Assembly (NCBI RefSeq): GCF_005080745.1
Contig: NZ_CP033004.1
Span: forward strand, 67,786-131,785
Direction: 5' to 3'
Length of the DNA stretch: 64,000 nucleotides
From: Buchnera aphidicola (Melaphis rhois)
GTDB taxonomy: Bacteria; Pseudomonadota; Gammaproteobacteria; Enterobacterales; Enterobacteriaceae
The translations under genes and the position numbers were made by a program. Below, piece by piece: positions 26,053 through 37,305 of this stretch. A model generated the notes under the pieces. It ran no database searches, was not told where the DNA came from, and worked only from the letters and a program-made list of their open reading frames with translations. How positions within the stretch are numbered: position 1 is the first letter of the stretch; each line of letters opens with the position of its first letter.

Positions 26053-28056
26053 ATGTATTCTCGAAAAAAGTTAGCTGATGCTATTAGAATTTTGAGTATA
26101 GATTCAGTACAAAAAGCACAATCTGGACATCCAGGTATGCCTATGGGAATGGCTGATATAGCTGAGGTATTATGGAGAGACTTTTTGAAACATAATCCAT
26201 CTAACCCTTCGTGGAGTAACAGAGATCGATTTGTTCTTTCTAATGGACACGGTTCTATGTTATTGTATAGTTTATTACATCTTACTGGATATGATTTATC
26301 ACTTGAAGAATTAAAAAATTTTAGACAACTAAATTCTAGAACTCCAGGTCATCCTGAAATAGGGCATACTCCAGGAGTAGAGATCACCACTGGCCCGTTG
26401 GGTCAAGGTTTAGCGACTGCAGTAGGTATGGCTATTGCCGAACGTACGTTAGGTGCAACTTTTAATCGACCTGGTTATGACATAGTTGATCATTACACTT
26501 GGGTATTTGTTGGTGATGGTTGTTTAATGGAAGGAATTTCTCATGAAGTATGTTCGTTAGCTGGTACGTTTAAGTTAGGAAAATTAGTTGTATTTTATGA
26601 TAGTAATGGTATATCAATTGATGGGAATATAGTTAATTGGTTCACAGATGATACAGATAAACGATTTAGTTCTTATAATTGGCATGTAGTATCTAATGTC
26701 GATGGACATGATTCTAATTCTATTTCTAATGCGATTAAGGAGTCTATATTAGTTAAAGATAAGCCTTCTTTAATTATTTGTAAGACAATTATTGGTTTTG
26801 GTTCACCTAATAAATCAGGAAAAGAAGATGCTCATGGATCTCCATTAGGTGAATTAGAAGTACGATTAACGAAAAAGAATTTAGATTGGGATCATCCTTC
26901 GTTTATTATTCCTCAAGAAATTTACGAAAATTGGAATTTTTTAGTACAAGGAAAATTATTAGAAGACGATTGGAATAAAAAATTTATAGATTATGAAAGA
27001 CAATATCCTCGTTTAGCAGGTGAGTATATTCGACGTATAAATCGTATTATGCCAAGTATATGGAAAGAAGATTATAATGAATTTATTAATGATTTATGTT
27101 TAAATCCTAAAAATATAGCTACTAGAACAGCTTCACAGCATGTATTAGAATTTTTTAGTAAACATTTTTCAGAAATAATTGGTGGATCTTCTGATTTATC
27201 CCCAAGTAATCTTAGTATGTGGTCTGGTTCTAGGTCTATCAAAGACGATTTGTCTGGAAATTACATTCATTATGGAGTACGCGAATTTGGAATGACTGCT
27301 ATTGCTAATGGATTATTTCATCATGGAGGATTTATTCCTTATACTTCTACTTTTTTAATTTTTACTGATTATGCTCGAAATGCAGTTAGAATGGCTGCGT
27401 TAATGAAAACACAACATATCTTTATTTATACTCATGATTCTATAGGGTTGGGCGAGGACGGTCCTACACATCAACCTATAGAACAATTAGCTACTCTTCG
27501 CTTAACTCCTAATACATGTGTATGGAGACCTTGTGATCAGATAGAGACTTTAGTTGCATGGAAATCAGCATTAGAAAATAAATTTGGACCTACGGCATTG
27601 GTATTATCTCGTCAAAACCTCTTACAAATTTCTAGAAATAAAACACAAGTAAATAATATTTCAAGAGGAGGTTATATTTTAAGAAATAGTAGTTCTTCTG
27701 ATCATATTGATGCTATTATTATTTCTACTGGATCAGAAGTTAGTATCTCTCTTTCAGTCTATAACACGTTAGTTAAGAAAGGTTATTGTATTAGAATAGT
27801 TTCTATGCCATCTACTAATGTTTTTGATCAACAGGATGATAATTATAAAGAGTCAGTACTACCTAAGTTGATTAAAAATCGTGTTGCTATTGAAGCAGGT
27901 ATATCTGATTTTTGGTATAAATATGTAGGGCTTGATGGAATAATAATTGGTATGAATTCTTTTGGAGGATCTGCTCCTTCTGATAAATTGTTTAAAAAAT
28001 TTGGTTTTAGTGTTGATGATATAGTACAAAGAATAGTAAACTTATTAACTGTTTAA
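26053..28056 (+). CDS. tktB: Transketolase
   Basis: Thiamine diphosphate enzyme of the pentose phosphate pathway; supplies erythrose 4-phosphate for aromatic synthesis and ribose 5-phosphate for histidine and nucleotides. 667 residues, as in E. coli. Visible: SGHPGMPMG (H26), the ThDP motif [12 protein letters not shown]...N, the pyrimidine-domain [12 protein letters not shown] with the catalytic Glu, and [20 protein letters not shown]. Intact. AAGGA precedes ATG 26053. It follows talA by 89 nt and is probably cotranscribed. It could be called tktA by sequence; the neighbour talA favours tktB. Confidence 0.96.
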   Translation: MYSRKKLADAIRILSIDSVQKAQSGHPGMPMGMADIAEVLWRDFLKHNPSNPSWSNRDRFVLSNGHGSMLLYSLLHLTGYDLSLEELKNFRQLNSRTPGHPEIGHTPGVEITTGPLGQGLATAVGMAIAERTLGATFNRPGYDIVDHYTWVFVGDGCLMEGISHEVCSLAGTFKLGKLVVFYDSNGISIDGNIVNWFTDDTDKRFSSYNWHVVSNVDGHDSNSISNAIKESILVKDKPSLIICKTIIGFGSPNKSGKEDAHGSPLGELEVRLTKKNLDWDHPSFIIPQEIYENWNFLVQGKLLEDDWNKKFIDYERQYPRLAGEYIRRINRIMPSIWKEDYNEFINDLCLNPKNIATRTASQHVLEFFSKHFSEIIGGSSDLSPSNLSMWSGSRSIKDDLSGNYIHYGVREFGMTAIANGLFHHGGFIPYTSTFLIFTDYARNAVRMAALMKTQHIFIYTHDSIGLGEDGPTHQPIEQLATLRLTPNTCVWRPCDQIETLVAWKSALENKFGPTALVLSRQNLLQISRNKTQVNNISRGGYILRNSSSSDHIDAIIISTGSEVSISLSVYNTLVKKGYCIRIVSMPSTNVFDQQDDNYKESVLPKLIKNRVAIEAGISDFWYKYVGLDGIIIGMNSFGGSAPSDKLFKKFGFSVDDIVQRIVNLLTV

Positions 28057-28252
28057 GTTTTAAAATATAATGATTATTAATTAAGTTAATTTCTACGTAT
28101 TTATCATTTTTTAATTAGATAAAGTAATTATTTTGTTTTATTTTGAAATTACAGTGGTATTGTTTGCTTAGTTAAATTACAGAAGTATATAAGATAATAT
28201 AATTTCATGTATTAATAAAATATTATTTACGAACATATTTCGAGGAATTTGT

Positions 28253-29389
28253 ATGACTTGTCCTATAACAAATTTAGCTAAACAACTTATTTCAATTCCT
28301 TCTATCAGTCCTATGGATTTAGGATGTCAAAAAATAATATCTGATCGATTAATAAATTCTGGATTTTCGATTGAATATATGAATTATGGCAGCACCAATA
28401 ACATATGGGCTTATAGGGGAAAAGGTACTACTTTAGCATTTTCAGGTCATACTGACGTTGTCCCAAGTGGAAAATATGAAAATTGGAAATTCCCTCCTTT
28501 TGTTCCAACCATATATAATGGTTATTTGTTTGGTAGGGGATCAGCTGACATGAAAGGAGCAATAGCAGCCATGATTATTGCTATTGAACAATTTGTTAAA
28601 CAATATCCCAATCATATTGGAAGACTTGCGATTTTAATTACCTCTGATGAAGAAGCAAAGGCTATACATGGTACCAAAAAAATAGTTGAGAATTTAATTA
28701 AGAATAAAGAAACAATCGATTATTGTGTGGTAGGAGAACCGTCTAGCGTTAAATCGTTAGGAGATGTTATTAAAAATGGTCGAAGAGGTTCTTTAACAGC
28801 ACACTTGTCTATTTATGGTAAGCAAGGCCATATTGCATACCCACATTTAGCTGACAACCCTATCCATAATGTATTATCATTTTTAGTACGTTTGATATCT
28901 ATCAATTGGGATCCAGGAGATGCTTTTTTCCCTCCTACGAGTTTACAAATTTATAAAATTCAATCTGGAATAAACAATAGTAATAATATTATACCGGATC
29001 GGTTATTAGTAAAGTTTAATTTGCGTTTTGGCAGTTTAACTACCATTGATATTATAAAAAGTAGAGTTCAGTCATTATTAATTGATTGTAATTTAAAATA
29101 TAGCATAAAATGGAAATTGTCTGGAAAACCTTTTATAACTAAATCAGGATTATTGATAAGTGTTGTACAAAACGTAATTCAAGATGTATGTGGCATCACT
29201 CCAAAATTATTGACAACAGGAGGTACATCTGATGGACGTTTTATAGCAGAATTAGGATCTCAAATATTAGAATTAGGATTAGTTAATAAAACTATACATC
29301 AGTCTAACGAATGTGTTAAAATTTCAGATTTAAAGTTGTTGAGTTATATATATAAATGTATTATTGAAAAATTGTTATTAGCTAATTAA
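28253..29389 (+). CDS. dapE: Succinyl-diaminopimelate desuccinylase
   Basis: Zinc hydrolase giving LL-diaminopimelate for lysine and peptidoglycan. 378 residues (E. coli 375). Metal ligands and catalytic residues: SGHTDVVP (H66, D68), GRGSADMKG (D99), SDEEAKA (E133, E134), VGEPSS, and the C-terminal TIHQSNE histidine. The dimerisation lid lies in the middle. CGAGGA precedes ATG 28253. In E. coli dapE is also near dapA. Separate from tkt by 196 bp. Confidence 0.97.
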   Translation: MTCPITNLAKQLISIPSISPMDLGCQKIISDRLINSGFSIEYMNYGSTNNIWAYRGKGTTLAFSGHTDVVPSGKYENWKFPPFVPTIYNGYLFGRGSADMKGAIAAMIIAIEQFVKQYPNHIGRLAILITSDEEAKAIHGTKKIVENLIKNKETIDYCVVGEPSSVKSLGDVIKNGRRGSLTAHLSIYGKQGHIAYPHLADNPIHNVLSFLVRLISINWDPGDAFFPPTSLQIYKIQSGINNSNNIIPDRLLVKFNLRFGSLTTIDIIKSRVQSLLIDCNLKYSIKWKLSGKPFITKSGLLISVVQNVIQDVCGITPKLLTTGGTSDGRFIAELGSQILELGLVNKTIHQSNECVKISDLKLLSYIYKCIIEKLLLAN

Positions 29390-29442
29390 CAAGTAAATAA
29401 TAAAAATTATTGTTGGTAATAAAATACGAACACATGTAAAAT

Positions 29443-29478
29443 AACAGAGTATCAAATATTTTAACACCCTGTTTTTGT
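29443..29478 (+). terminator. Possible terminator after dapE
   Basis: AACAGAGT and ACCCTGTT form an 8-bp stem with one mismatch around a 15-nt loop, followed by TTTGT. It lies 54 nt past the dapE stop. Modest evidence. Confidence 0.35.
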
Positions 29479-29655
29479 AAATAAATGTTATTTATTTTTT
29501 ATCAATGTATGTACATAAGTTTTACTAAATATTTTATATTAATATGTTGATTAAAGTTTCGTATGATAAATTTTTTATTTTTAAACGTATATTTAATATG
29601 TTAATTATTTTTGAATTAATTAACAATAGTTTTGTATTCAATAATAGATATGTAA

Positions 29656-30540
29656 TTATATGTTAGTAATGTTGGAATAACTAAAAGATTTTTCAAGGAT
29701 CAAACGTGTCTTTTGTGAAATATTTGTCAATGGCAAACGTAAGGTATCTGTTGTAATTAAGCCAATTTTTTTTGCTAACCATTTTACAGGCATGGGATTA
29801 GGTTCTTTGAATAGGTTATGATGTAACGACATTAAATGATTGTTTAATAATCTTGCTGATACAAAATCTTTATTTAAAGCAAAATTATATATTCTAGTCA
29901 TTTCTTTTGCTGCGATATTAGCAGTTACTGATATTACACCTTGTCCTCCTAATTGCATAAAGTCTAAAGCTGTAGCGTCATCTCCACTAATTAGTAAGAA
30001 ATTTTTGTCTACTAGATTTTTTATTTTTTGTACTCTAGACAAATCTCCTGTAGCTTCTTTAATACCAATAATATTTTTTAATTTAGAAAGTTTAACCACT
30101 GTTTCTGGTATTAAATCACATCCGGTCCGTATAGGAACATTATATAATATTTGAGGTAAATGTGTATTTTTTGAGATAGCTTTAAAATGTTTATATAATC
30201 CTTCTTGAGTTGGACGGTTGTAATAAGGGGTAACGGTTAAGCATGCAGAAACTCCTGATGATTCAAATTTTTTAGTTAAAAGGATAGCTTCTGATGTTGC
30301 GTTTGATCCAGTTCCAGCTATAATTGGAATTTTATTTTTAGAAAATTGCAATGTAAGCATTACTACTTCAATATGTTCTTCTTGACTTAAGGTAGCTGAT
30401 TCTCCAGTTGTACCAACGGATACAATTGCTTTTGTACCATTTTCAATATGATAATTAACTAATTTTTTTAGGCTACTTTGACAAATTCGACCTTTTTCAT
30501 CCATTGGTGTTATAAGTGCAACAATATTTCCTTTGAACAT
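29656..30540 (-). CDS. dapA: 4-hydroxy-tetrahydrodipicolinate synthase
   Basis: First committed step of lysine/diaminopimelate synthesis: condenses pyruvate with aspartate semialdehyde. 294 residues (E. coli 292). The Schiff-base lysine is in GIKEATGD (K161), the catalytic tyrosine in ILYNVP (Y133), and the GTTGESAT pyruvate-binding motif and [11 protein letters not shown] are present. Intact. Codes toward dapE; the two converge. AGAG is ahead of ATG 30540. Confidence 0.97.
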   Translation of the reverse strand: MFKGNIVALITPMDEKGRICQSSLKKLVNYHIENGTKAIVSVGTTGESATLSQEEHIEVVMLTLQFSKNKIPIIAGTGSNATSEAILLTKKFESSGVSACLTVTPYYNRPTQEGLYKHFKAISKNTHLPQILYNVPIRTGCDLIPETVVKLSKLKNIIGIKEATGDLSRVQKIKNLVDKNFLLISGDDATALDFMQLGGQGVISVTANIAAKEMTRIYNFALNKDFVSARLLNNHLMSLHHNLFKEPNPMPVKWLAKKIGLITTDTLRLPLTNISQKTRLILEKSFSYSNITNI

Positions 30541-31363
30541 TTTTAATTTCTCTTATAAATAAGTTCTTTATAGTATATTTGACAGATATTTGATATTTTT
30601 TAAACAAAATAGCTAATGTGTGTTATTAAGTGTAATTTAATCATTATGAAAATTAATTTTTTAGAGTATATTCATAGTATCGTTTGTAATTTTATTTATA
30701 AAAATAAATTTTTGTAGCATCAGATATAAGTGCAATCTGAATAATAATTTCATATATTTAATTTTTTTATTATCTTATAAAATGGTTAATATAAAAAATA
30801 TATGTTTTTAACTTATACATAATTTTTTTAAAATATGAATATTAAAACGAAGATCTAATTTTTTGTATATTAAAAAGCGTTTGTTGTTTTTTCAATAAGA
30901 AATTTATCATTAAATATTTTTAAAAAATTAATAATACTAAATGTGAAAAAAGTAACTAATTTAAGTAAAACGTTTTTAAATCAAATTAATATAGTTTAAG
31001 TTAACGTATTATATAAAATAATATTTAAATGCCATTAATGTATGCTTGCAACAGTAAATAAACATATATTGAAATATGACTTAAAATTTAATATTTATAT
31101 CGTTTGGTATGTATTGAAACTTTTTATTAATTACTAATATTAGGAATATTTTAATTTATTTTTTATAAAATCTATTTTCTTAAATTGGTATAATTAATAT
31201 TAATTTTTTGTTAGCTTAAAATATATTTTAAATAAAAATATTTTTAAAAAATAATATGATGTATTTTAAGCTTTTTAAATAATATTACTTATAAAGTATA
31301 CGTAATAATATACTAAAGCATTATTATTTTAAACGGAATTATAATCATCGATGTTATTTATTG
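30541..31363. other. Gene-free stretch between aroC and dapA
   Basis: 823 bp, the largest gap in the window, lying downstream of aroC and upstream of dapA (both minus). No frame, tRNA or strong hairpin was found. It contains the dapA promoter by position. In E. coli these two genes are not adjacent, so it probably marks a deletion joint. Confidence 0.55.
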
Positions 31364-32431
31364 TCATAGTTTTTTTTTACATTGTGCTCGATATCTTAAA
31401 AGGTGATCCATGATTATTATAGCCATCATAGATTCTGCTATTGGCACAGCTCTAAATCCTACACAAGGATCATGTCTTCCTTTAGTAATGATTGTACTTT
31501 CTTTTCCATTGTGATCAATAGTTTGTCCAATTTTTCTTATACTAGACGTAGGTTTAAGTGCTATTTTTGTAACAATGTTTTCTCCGTTACTTATGCCACC
31601 TAGTATTCCACCTGAATGATTACTAATAAATCCATTTTTGTTCATTTCATCTCGATGTTGACTTCCTTTTTGATTCACGACGGAAAACCCGTCTCCGATT
31701 TCTATACCTTTAACTGCATTAATACTCATTAATCCATGTGCTAAATCAGCATCTAATCGATCAAATACAGGTTCTCCTAATCCTATGGGGACTTTTTCAG
31801 CTATTATTACGATTTTAGCTCCAATAGAATCACCTTCTTTTTTTAAACTTCTTATTAATTTTTCTATTTCTTGGATTTTTGTAATATCTGGACAAAAAAA
31901 TGGATTATTTTCTACGTCGTTCCACGATTTTAGTTCGCAATGAACATTTCCTATTTGTTCTAAGTATCCTCGAATTAGTATTCCATAATTTAAGTAGAGA
32001 TACTTTTTAGCTATAGCACCAGCGGCTACTCGCATAGCTGTTTCTCGCGCAGATGATCTTCCTCCTCCATTAGGATCTCTAATTCCGTATTTTTTGTAAT
32101 AAGTAAAATCTGCATGGCCCGGTCTAAATAAAGTATTAATATCTTTGTAGTCGTTTGGTCTGGAATCTATATTGTTTATTATCAGTCCAATGCTAGTTCC
32201 TGTTGTAATTCCATTATAGGTTCCGGACAGTATGGTAACGTTATCCGGTTCAGATCTCGGGGTAGTATACTGAGATTTTCCAGGACGTCTTCGGTTTAAT
32301 TCTTTTTGTAGATCAGATTCTGATATTTTCATTCCCGGTGGCATTCCGTCAATGATACATCCCAAAGATAATCCATGAGATTCTCCAAATGTTGTTACTT
32401 GAAAAAGTTTTCCGATGGTGTTTCCAGCCAT
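31364..32431 (-). CDS. aroC: Chorismate synthase
   Basis: Reduced-FMN-dependent enzyme making chorismate, the branch point to Phe, Tyr and Trp. 355 residues (E. coli 361). Family signatures: [48 protein letters not shown], and near the end [19 protein letters not shown]. An in-frame A9 run codes for the Lys triplet just before the stop (QCKKKL). AAAGGAAAT lies ahead of ATG 32431. It is divergent from smrB as in E. coli, but prmB, which lies between them there, is gone. Confidence 0.97.
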   Translation of the reverse strand: MAGNTIGKLFQVTTFGESHGLSLGCIIDGMPPGMKISESDLQKELNRRRPGKSQYTTPRSEPDNVTILSGTYNGITTGTSIGLIINNIDSRPNDYKDINTLFRPGHADFTYYKKYGIRDPNGGGRSSARETAMRVAAGAIAKKYLYLNYGILIRGYLEQIGNVHCELKSWNDVENNPFFCPDITKIQEIEKLIRSLKKEGDSIGAKIVIIAEKVPIGLGEPVFDRLDADLAHGLMSINAVKGIEIGDGFSVVNQKGSQHRDEMNKNGFISNHSGGILGGISNGENIVTKIALKPTSSIRKIGQTIDHNGKESTIITKGRHDPCVGFRAVPIAESMMAIIIMDHLLRYRAQCKKKL

Positions 32432-32823
32432 TATATTTCCTTTATTCTTAGATAAAACCTTTTTATTTTCGCTTTAGATATAAATGATTAATATCATGTA
32501 AATTTTATTTTAAACGTTTATAAAAAATATATCAATTTTAAGAAAAGTATTTATTTGATTTTATTAGTATTTATAAATAAAATTATAAGATATCTTATTG
32601 TTTGATTATTATATTTAAAATTATATTTTTAATAAATGATGTAAATTATATTATTTAATTATATAATATTTTAGGTTGTAGTGTAATTTTATATAATTAA
32701 ATAATAATTTAAATTTTTAAAATATTATTTAGTTGATATTGAAATTTATTTATTGGTATCCCATTAAATGCGATATTTAGAATTTATATTTAAAACATTC
32801 ATTATAATGGTAATTTTATACAA
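32432..32823. other. Region between aroC and smrB where prmB is missing
   Basis: 392 bp of AT-rich sequence separating the divergent aroC and smrB. In E. coli prmB (glutamine methyltransferase acting on ribosomal protein L3) lies upstream of aroC at this spot. No frame resembling PrmB could be read. Promoters for both genes must be here. Confidence 0.5.
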
Positions 32824-33354
32824 ATGAGAAAAAAACAATTATTATTTCATGAAGATTGGTTCTTATTCTATCAAGGATTAAAAGGATTTCAAAAAATGAA
32901 GCAGGATACTATTTTTCACATGAGATATCATAAAGAAAAAAAAAATATGGTATTGAAAAAAAGTATTTTTGAACAAGATGCTCATTGCCATTATTTTTCT
33001 TCTAACAAACCAAAAATGTTAATTAATTTGGATCCTATATATTATATTAGAGATAATAGTTATTTAAATGAGCTAAAAAAACTTAAAGTTGGTGCATATA
33101 TTCCAGATATTATTTTAGACTTGCACGGTTTAACTCAATATCAAGCTAAGAGAAAATTAGGTGAATTGATTCATATTTGTTATAAAAAAAAATTTTTTTG
33201 TGCTAATGTAATTCATGGACATGGTAAAAATATTTTAAAGAGACAAATACCATTATGGTTGTCCAAACATCCTGATATAATAGCATTTCATCAAGCACCT
33301 AAAATGTTTGGTAGTGATGCTGCTATTTTAGTATTAATTGATTTTAAAGTTTAA
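32824..33354 (+). CDS. smrB: Ribosome rescue endonuclease SmrB
   Basis: SmrB (YfcN) cleaves mRNA between collided ribosomes. 176 residues (E. coli 183). The N-terminal part keeps KMKQDTIFH; the Smr domain has DLHGLTQYQAKRKLGELI, the HGHGKNILKRQIPLWLS block and AFHQAPKMFGSDAAILVLI. The catalytic DxH (DLH) and the HGHGK are present. A 10-A run (32936-32945) inside EKKN is in frame here, so slippage would damage rather than rescue it. Divergent from aroC as in E. coli. Confidence 0.94.
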   Translation: MRKKQLLFHEDWFLFYQGLKGFQKMKQDTIFHMRYHKEKKNMVLKKSIFEQDAHCHYFSSNKPKMLINLDPIYYIRDNSYLNELKKLKVGAYIPDIILDLHGLTQYQAKRKLGELIHICYKKKFFCANVIHGHGKNILKRQIPLWLSKHPDIIAFHQAPKMFGSDAAILVLIDFKV

Positions 33355-34002
33355 TGAATATTATATAAAATATGTTTTCAAAATGTGATTTAATATTTTA
33401 TTTTTTATGTTTCTAATATTAAAAGATGTAGAAGTATTCATTTTATATAAAACATTCCACACATGATTTAGTTCAATTGTAAAATATAGAATAAAGTATA
33501 TGTATTGTTATGCATTTAAATAATTTTTCTAATATTTTATTTTTATTTCTTATCTAATATTATTAATAGTTTACGTTGATCATATATAATCAAAATATTT
33601 GCATTTTATGGTTAATTATTACGATTATATAGTATATATATTATAAACAAAGTAAGTACAACTCGTTTTTATAAACTATTTATATTTTGTATACTTTAGT
33701 CTTATATCGTTTTGTTGTGTTTTTATATATCAAAATACGCAATTTTTTGAACATCTTATAAATCGATTTAATTCAAGTTGTTTTTAGCAGCAATTACTAT
33801 ATTAAAGATAAACGTTTTAAAAATTTTATTTGTAATATATAAATATTTTAAAATAATATGTTTAAAATATTTTATATCTCTTTGTTATAATATTCATATG
33901 TTATCCAGATATAATTTTTTAAGATTTATAGGTAAGTTATAAAAATAAACTTATACTTTTTGAACTACATAATTGTACTATAAATTTATTAAAGGATTAA
34001 AT
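33355..34002. other. Gap before the histidine operon
   Basis: 648 bp without a gene. No His-codon-rich leader peptide, and no attenuator-like set of alternative hairpins, can be seen ahead of hisG, unlike E. coli. The operon ribosome-binding site AAAGGA lies at 33991. A candidate promoter is listed separately. Confidence 0.5.
33862..33891 (+). promoter_or_regulatory. Candidate promoter of the his operon
   Basis: TATAAT (33886-33891), a perfect -10 box, is preceded 18 nt earlier by TTAAAA (33862-33867) as a weak -35 box. It would start transcripts about 100 nt ahead of hisG. In such AT-rich DNA the match may be accidental. Confidence 0.3.
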
Positions 34003-34902
34003 ATGATTCATAATAATCGATTACGAATAGTAATGCAGAAAACTGGAAGGTTAAGCAGTGATTCGAAAGATTTATTAGTTCGTTGTGGTATCAAAATTAA
34101 TTTGTGTAAGCAAAAGTTAATTGCGTTTTCTGAAAATATGCCAATAGATGTTATGTGCGTAAGAGATGATGATATTCCTGGTTTAATTATGGATGGTATT
34201 GTAGATATAGGAATTATTGGAGAAAATGTTTTGGAAGAAGAAGTACTTAGTCGAAAATTAAGATTAGATAGTGTAGATTATATTAAATTAAAGCGTTTAG
34301 ATTTTGGAGTTTGTAGATTATCTTTAGCTGTCCCGATTGATAAAGAATATACAGACATATATTGTTTAAATAATTCAAGAATTGCTACATCTTATCCTCA
34401 TTTATTAAAAAAATATTTTGATAAAAAAAATATTATATTCAAGTCTTGTATGCTAAATGGATCAGTAGAAGTAGCGCCTCGTGCAGGATTGTCTGATGCT
34501 ATTTGTGATTTAGTATCTACAGGAGCGACTTTAGAAGCTAATGGATTACGTGAAGTTCAAATTATATTTCGATCTAAAGCATGTTTAATTTGTAAAACTG
34601 GTAATATTTCTGTTGAAAAGCAAAATGTTATCAATACATTAATGACACGTATTCAAGGTGTAATTAAAGCAAGAGAATCAAAATACATCATGTTGCATGC
34701 ACCTATAAAAAAGTTAGAAGAAGTAATCGATTTATTACACGGTGCTGAACGTCCTACAATACTAAAATTAGCTGGAGATGATTCTCGAGTAGCTATGCAT
34801 ATGGTTAGTAGTGAGACATTATTTTGGGAAACAATGGAAAAATTAAAATTATTGGGAGCTAGTTCTATTTTAGTATTACCAATTGAAAAAATGATGGAAT
34901 AA
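34003..34902 (+). CDS. hisG: ATP phosphoribosyltransferase
   Basis: First step of histidine synthesis, joining ATP and PRPP. 299 residues from ATG 34003, exactly the E. coli length; the frame extends 10 codons upstream but AAAGGA sits 6 nt before this ATG. It is the long (hexameric, ACT-like regulatory domain) form. Motifs: [46 protein letters not shown] with the PRPP loop [11 protein letters not shown], and the C-terminal regulatory part [10 protein letters not shown] to LPIEKMME. First gene of hisGDCBHAFI. Confidence 0.97.
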   Translation: MIHNNRLRIVMQKTGRLSSDSKDLLVRCGIKINLCKQKLIAFSENMPIDVMCVRDDDIPGLIMDGIVDIGIIGENVLEEEVLSRKLRLDSVDYIKLKRLDFGVCRLSLAVPIDKEYTDIYCLNNSRIATSYPHLLKKYFDKKNIIFKSCMLNGSVEVAPRAGLSDAICDLVSTGATLEANGLREVQIIFRSKACLICKTGNISVEKQNVINTLMTRIQGVIKARESKYIMLHAPIKKLEEVIDLLHGAERPTILKLAGDDSRVAMHMVSSETLFWETMEKLKLLGASSILVLPIEKMME

Positions 34903-34906
34903 CTAC

Positions 34907-36214
34907 ATGAAAAATTGTTTAAAAATTATTCATTGGGATCGTTGTAGTATTGAAGAACGAGAAAAAATATTATCTCGACCAATTTTAGATGACTTAAGTG
35001 CTATTAAAAAACAAGTAAAAACAATCATTTCTGATGTTAATAGTTTAGGAGATCAAGCTCTATATAATTATACTAACATATTTGATAAAATTAAATTAAA
35101 TAATATTAAGATTAGTCATCAAGATTTAGTTAAGGCAGAATTATGTATTGATGTAAAAGCAAAAAATGCTATTCAGGTAGCTATTGATAATATTAGGACA
35201 TTTCATATATCTCAAAATATAAGTACACTTAATATAGAAATTAATAAAGGTATTTATTGTCAGCAAATTGTACGTCCTATTGGATCTGTTGGTTTGTATA
35301 TTCCAGGTGGTTCAGCGCCTCTATTATCTACAGTGTTAATGCTAGCAATACCAGCTAGAATTGCTGGATGTAAAAAAATTGTTCTTTGTTCCCCTCCTCC
35401 TATTACGAATGAAGTGTTATATGCAAGCAAAATTTGTGGAGTACAAGAGATATTTCAAGTAGGCGGTGCTCAAGCAATAGCAGCATTAGGTTTCGGCACT
35501 GAAACAATACCAAAAGTCAACAAAATATTTGGGCCAGGAAATGCATATGTTACGGAAGCAAAATCTCAAATTAGTCGATCTTTATATGACGTAGGTATTG
35601 ATATGTTGGCTGGACCATCTGAAGTATTAATTATCGCGGATTCTTCAGCTAATGTTGATTTTATTGCTTCTGATTTGTTGTCTCAATCAGAACATGGCAA
35701 TTATTCTCAAGTTATATTAATCACTTGTGACATTAATTTAGCTAATGCAGTGTTAGAACAAATACGCAAACAAGTTAAAAATTTATTAAGGAGTAGGATT
35801 ATTATTCAATCGTTAAAACATAGTAAAATTATTATAGTAAAAAATTTATTAGAATGTTTTGAGTTGTCCAACTATTATGCTCCCGAACATTTAATGATTC
35901 AATGTGAATATCCACAACGTTTATTAAAATATGTTTTAAATGCTGGTTCTATCTTTTTAGGTCATTGGTCTCCAGTAGCATCGGGAGATTATGCAACTGG
36001 TGCTAATCATGTTTTACCTACATATGGTAGTGCTAAAGCGTATTCTGGACTTAGTCTTATTGACTTTCAAAAGAGAATTACAGTACAAAAATTAGATAAA
36101 GTAGGTTTTAAAAATCTTGCTTCTACTATTATGTCATTGTCAACTATAGAGAGATTAGATGCTCATACAAATTCAATTTTAATTAGGTTGTCTTCATTAA
36201 TGGATGAAATGTAA
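34907..36214 (+). CDS. hisD: Histidinol dehydrogenase
   Basis: Zinc enzyme carrying out the last two oxidations to histidine. 435 residues (E. coli 434). Conserved: YIPGGSAPLLSTVLMLAIPA, VGGAQAIAALGFGTETIPKV, IFGPGNAYVTEAK, DMLAGPSEVLIIAD, the metal-ligand region SQSEHGNYSQVILIT, and ATGANHVLPT. Intact. It starts 4 nt after hisG. Confidence 0.97.
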   Translation: MKNCLKIIHWDRCSIEEREKILSRPILDDLSAIKKQVKTIISDVNSLGDQALYNYTNIFDKIKLNNIKISHQDLVKAELCIDVKAKNAIQVAIDNIRTFHISQNISTLNIEINKGIYCQQIVRPIGSVGLYIPGGSAPLLSTVLMLAIPARIAGCKKIVLCSPPPITNEVLYASKICGVQEIFQVGGAQAIAALGFGTETIPKVNKIFGPGNAYVTEAKSQISRSLYDVGIDMLAGPSEVLIIADSSANVDFIASDLLSQSEHGNYSQVILITCDINLANAVLEQIRKQVKNLLRSRIIIQSLKHSKIIIVKNLLECFELSNYYAPEHLMIQCEYPQRLLKYVLNAGSIFLGHWSPVASGDYATGANHVLPTYGSAKAYSGLSLIDFQKRITVQKLDKVGFKNLASTIMSLSTIERLDAHTNSILIRLSSLMDEM

Positions 36215-36216
36215 TT

Positions 36217-37296
36217 ATGAATATCAAAAAATTAGTTCGAAAGGATATTCGGGAATTAATACCTTATCAATCTGCACGAAAAATAGGTGGGAAAGGTGAT
36301 ATATGGTTGAACGCGAATGAATTTCCTGAGTTTAATAATATTAAGTTAAATAACATTATTTTAAATCGTTATCCAGAATGTCAACCTGAACAATTAACAT
36401 CTTGTTATTCTTCTTATATTGGTATTAATAAAAGTAATATATTAATAACTCGAGGTATCGATGAAGCAATTGAATTATTAATAAAAACTTTTTGCAATCC
36501 TCAAAATGAAAAAATTATTTTTTGTCCTCCTACTTATGATATGTATAATATTAGTGCAAAAATTATTGGAATTAAAAGCTATGAGGTACCATTATTAAAT
36601 TTTTCTTGGCAATTAGACATTAATAATATTGCTAAGTATATTAGTGATGCTAAATTAATTTATATATGCAATCCTAACAATCCCACCGGTAACTTAATTA
36701 ATTATCAAGATATTATTACTTTATTGAACATAACTTTAGGAAAAACACTCGTAATAGTAGATGAAGCATATATTGAATTTTCTCCAATACATAGTTTAAC
36801 GAATTTAATAGATACGTATCCTAACTTAGTTATATTGAGAACGTTATCTAAGGCTTTTGCTTTAGCTGGACTACGATGTGGTTTTATATTAACGAATGTC
36901 AATATAGTAAAGTTTTTATTAAAAGTTATTAATCCCTATCCTATTCCTATTCCTACTACAAGTATAGCTGTTCAATTTCTAAGTAAAAATAATATTAATG
37001 AGATGAGAAATAGAATTTTTGATTTGACGTTGAATCGTTTTTGGTTGGTAAATAAATTAAAATCCATGAATAATTGTGTAGAGCATGTTTTTAATAGTTT
37101 TGCTAATTACATTTTAGTTCGATTTTACAATTCTCGTAAAGTTTTTGATATATTGTCAAAAAAAGGAATTATTGTTAGAGATCAAAGTAATAAATTGCAT
37201 TTAAGTAGATGTTTAAGAATATCCATAGGAACTAGTAAAGAATGTTTAGAAGTTGTTCGAGTTATTCAGAAGATTAATAGTTTATGTGTATATTAA
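36217..37296 (+). CDS. hisC: Histidinol-phosphate aminotransferase
   Basis: PLP enzyme converting imidazole-acetol phosphate to histidinol phosphate. 359 residues (E. coli 356). The PLP lysine is in LRTLSKAFALAGLRCG (K212); CNPNNPTGN, VDEAYIEFSP and the N-terminal LNANEFP are the family signatures. It starts 2 nt after the hisD stop. Confidence 0.97.
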   Translation: MNIKKLVRKDIRELIPYQSARKIGGKGDIWLNANEFPEFNNIKLNNIILNRYPECQPEQLTSCYSSYIGINKSNILITRGIDEAIELLIKTFCNPQNEKIIFCPPTYDMYNISAKIIGIKSYEVPLLNFSWQLDINNIAKYISDAKLIYICNPNNPTGNLINYQDIITLLNITLGKTLVIVDEAYIEFSPIHSLTNLIDTYPNLVILRTLSKAFALAGLRCGFILTNVNIVKFLLKVINPYPIPIPTTSIAVQFLSKNNINEMRNRIFDLTLNRFWLVNKLKSMNNCVEHVFNSFANYILVRFYNSRKVFDILSKKGIIVRDQSNKLHLSRCLRISIGTSKECLEVVRVIQKINSLCVY

Positions 37297-37305
37297 GGAA
37301 ATAAT

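Noticed and set aside
33355-34002. his leader peptide and attenuator
   Set aside because: Searched for clustered His codons and competing hairpins; none found.
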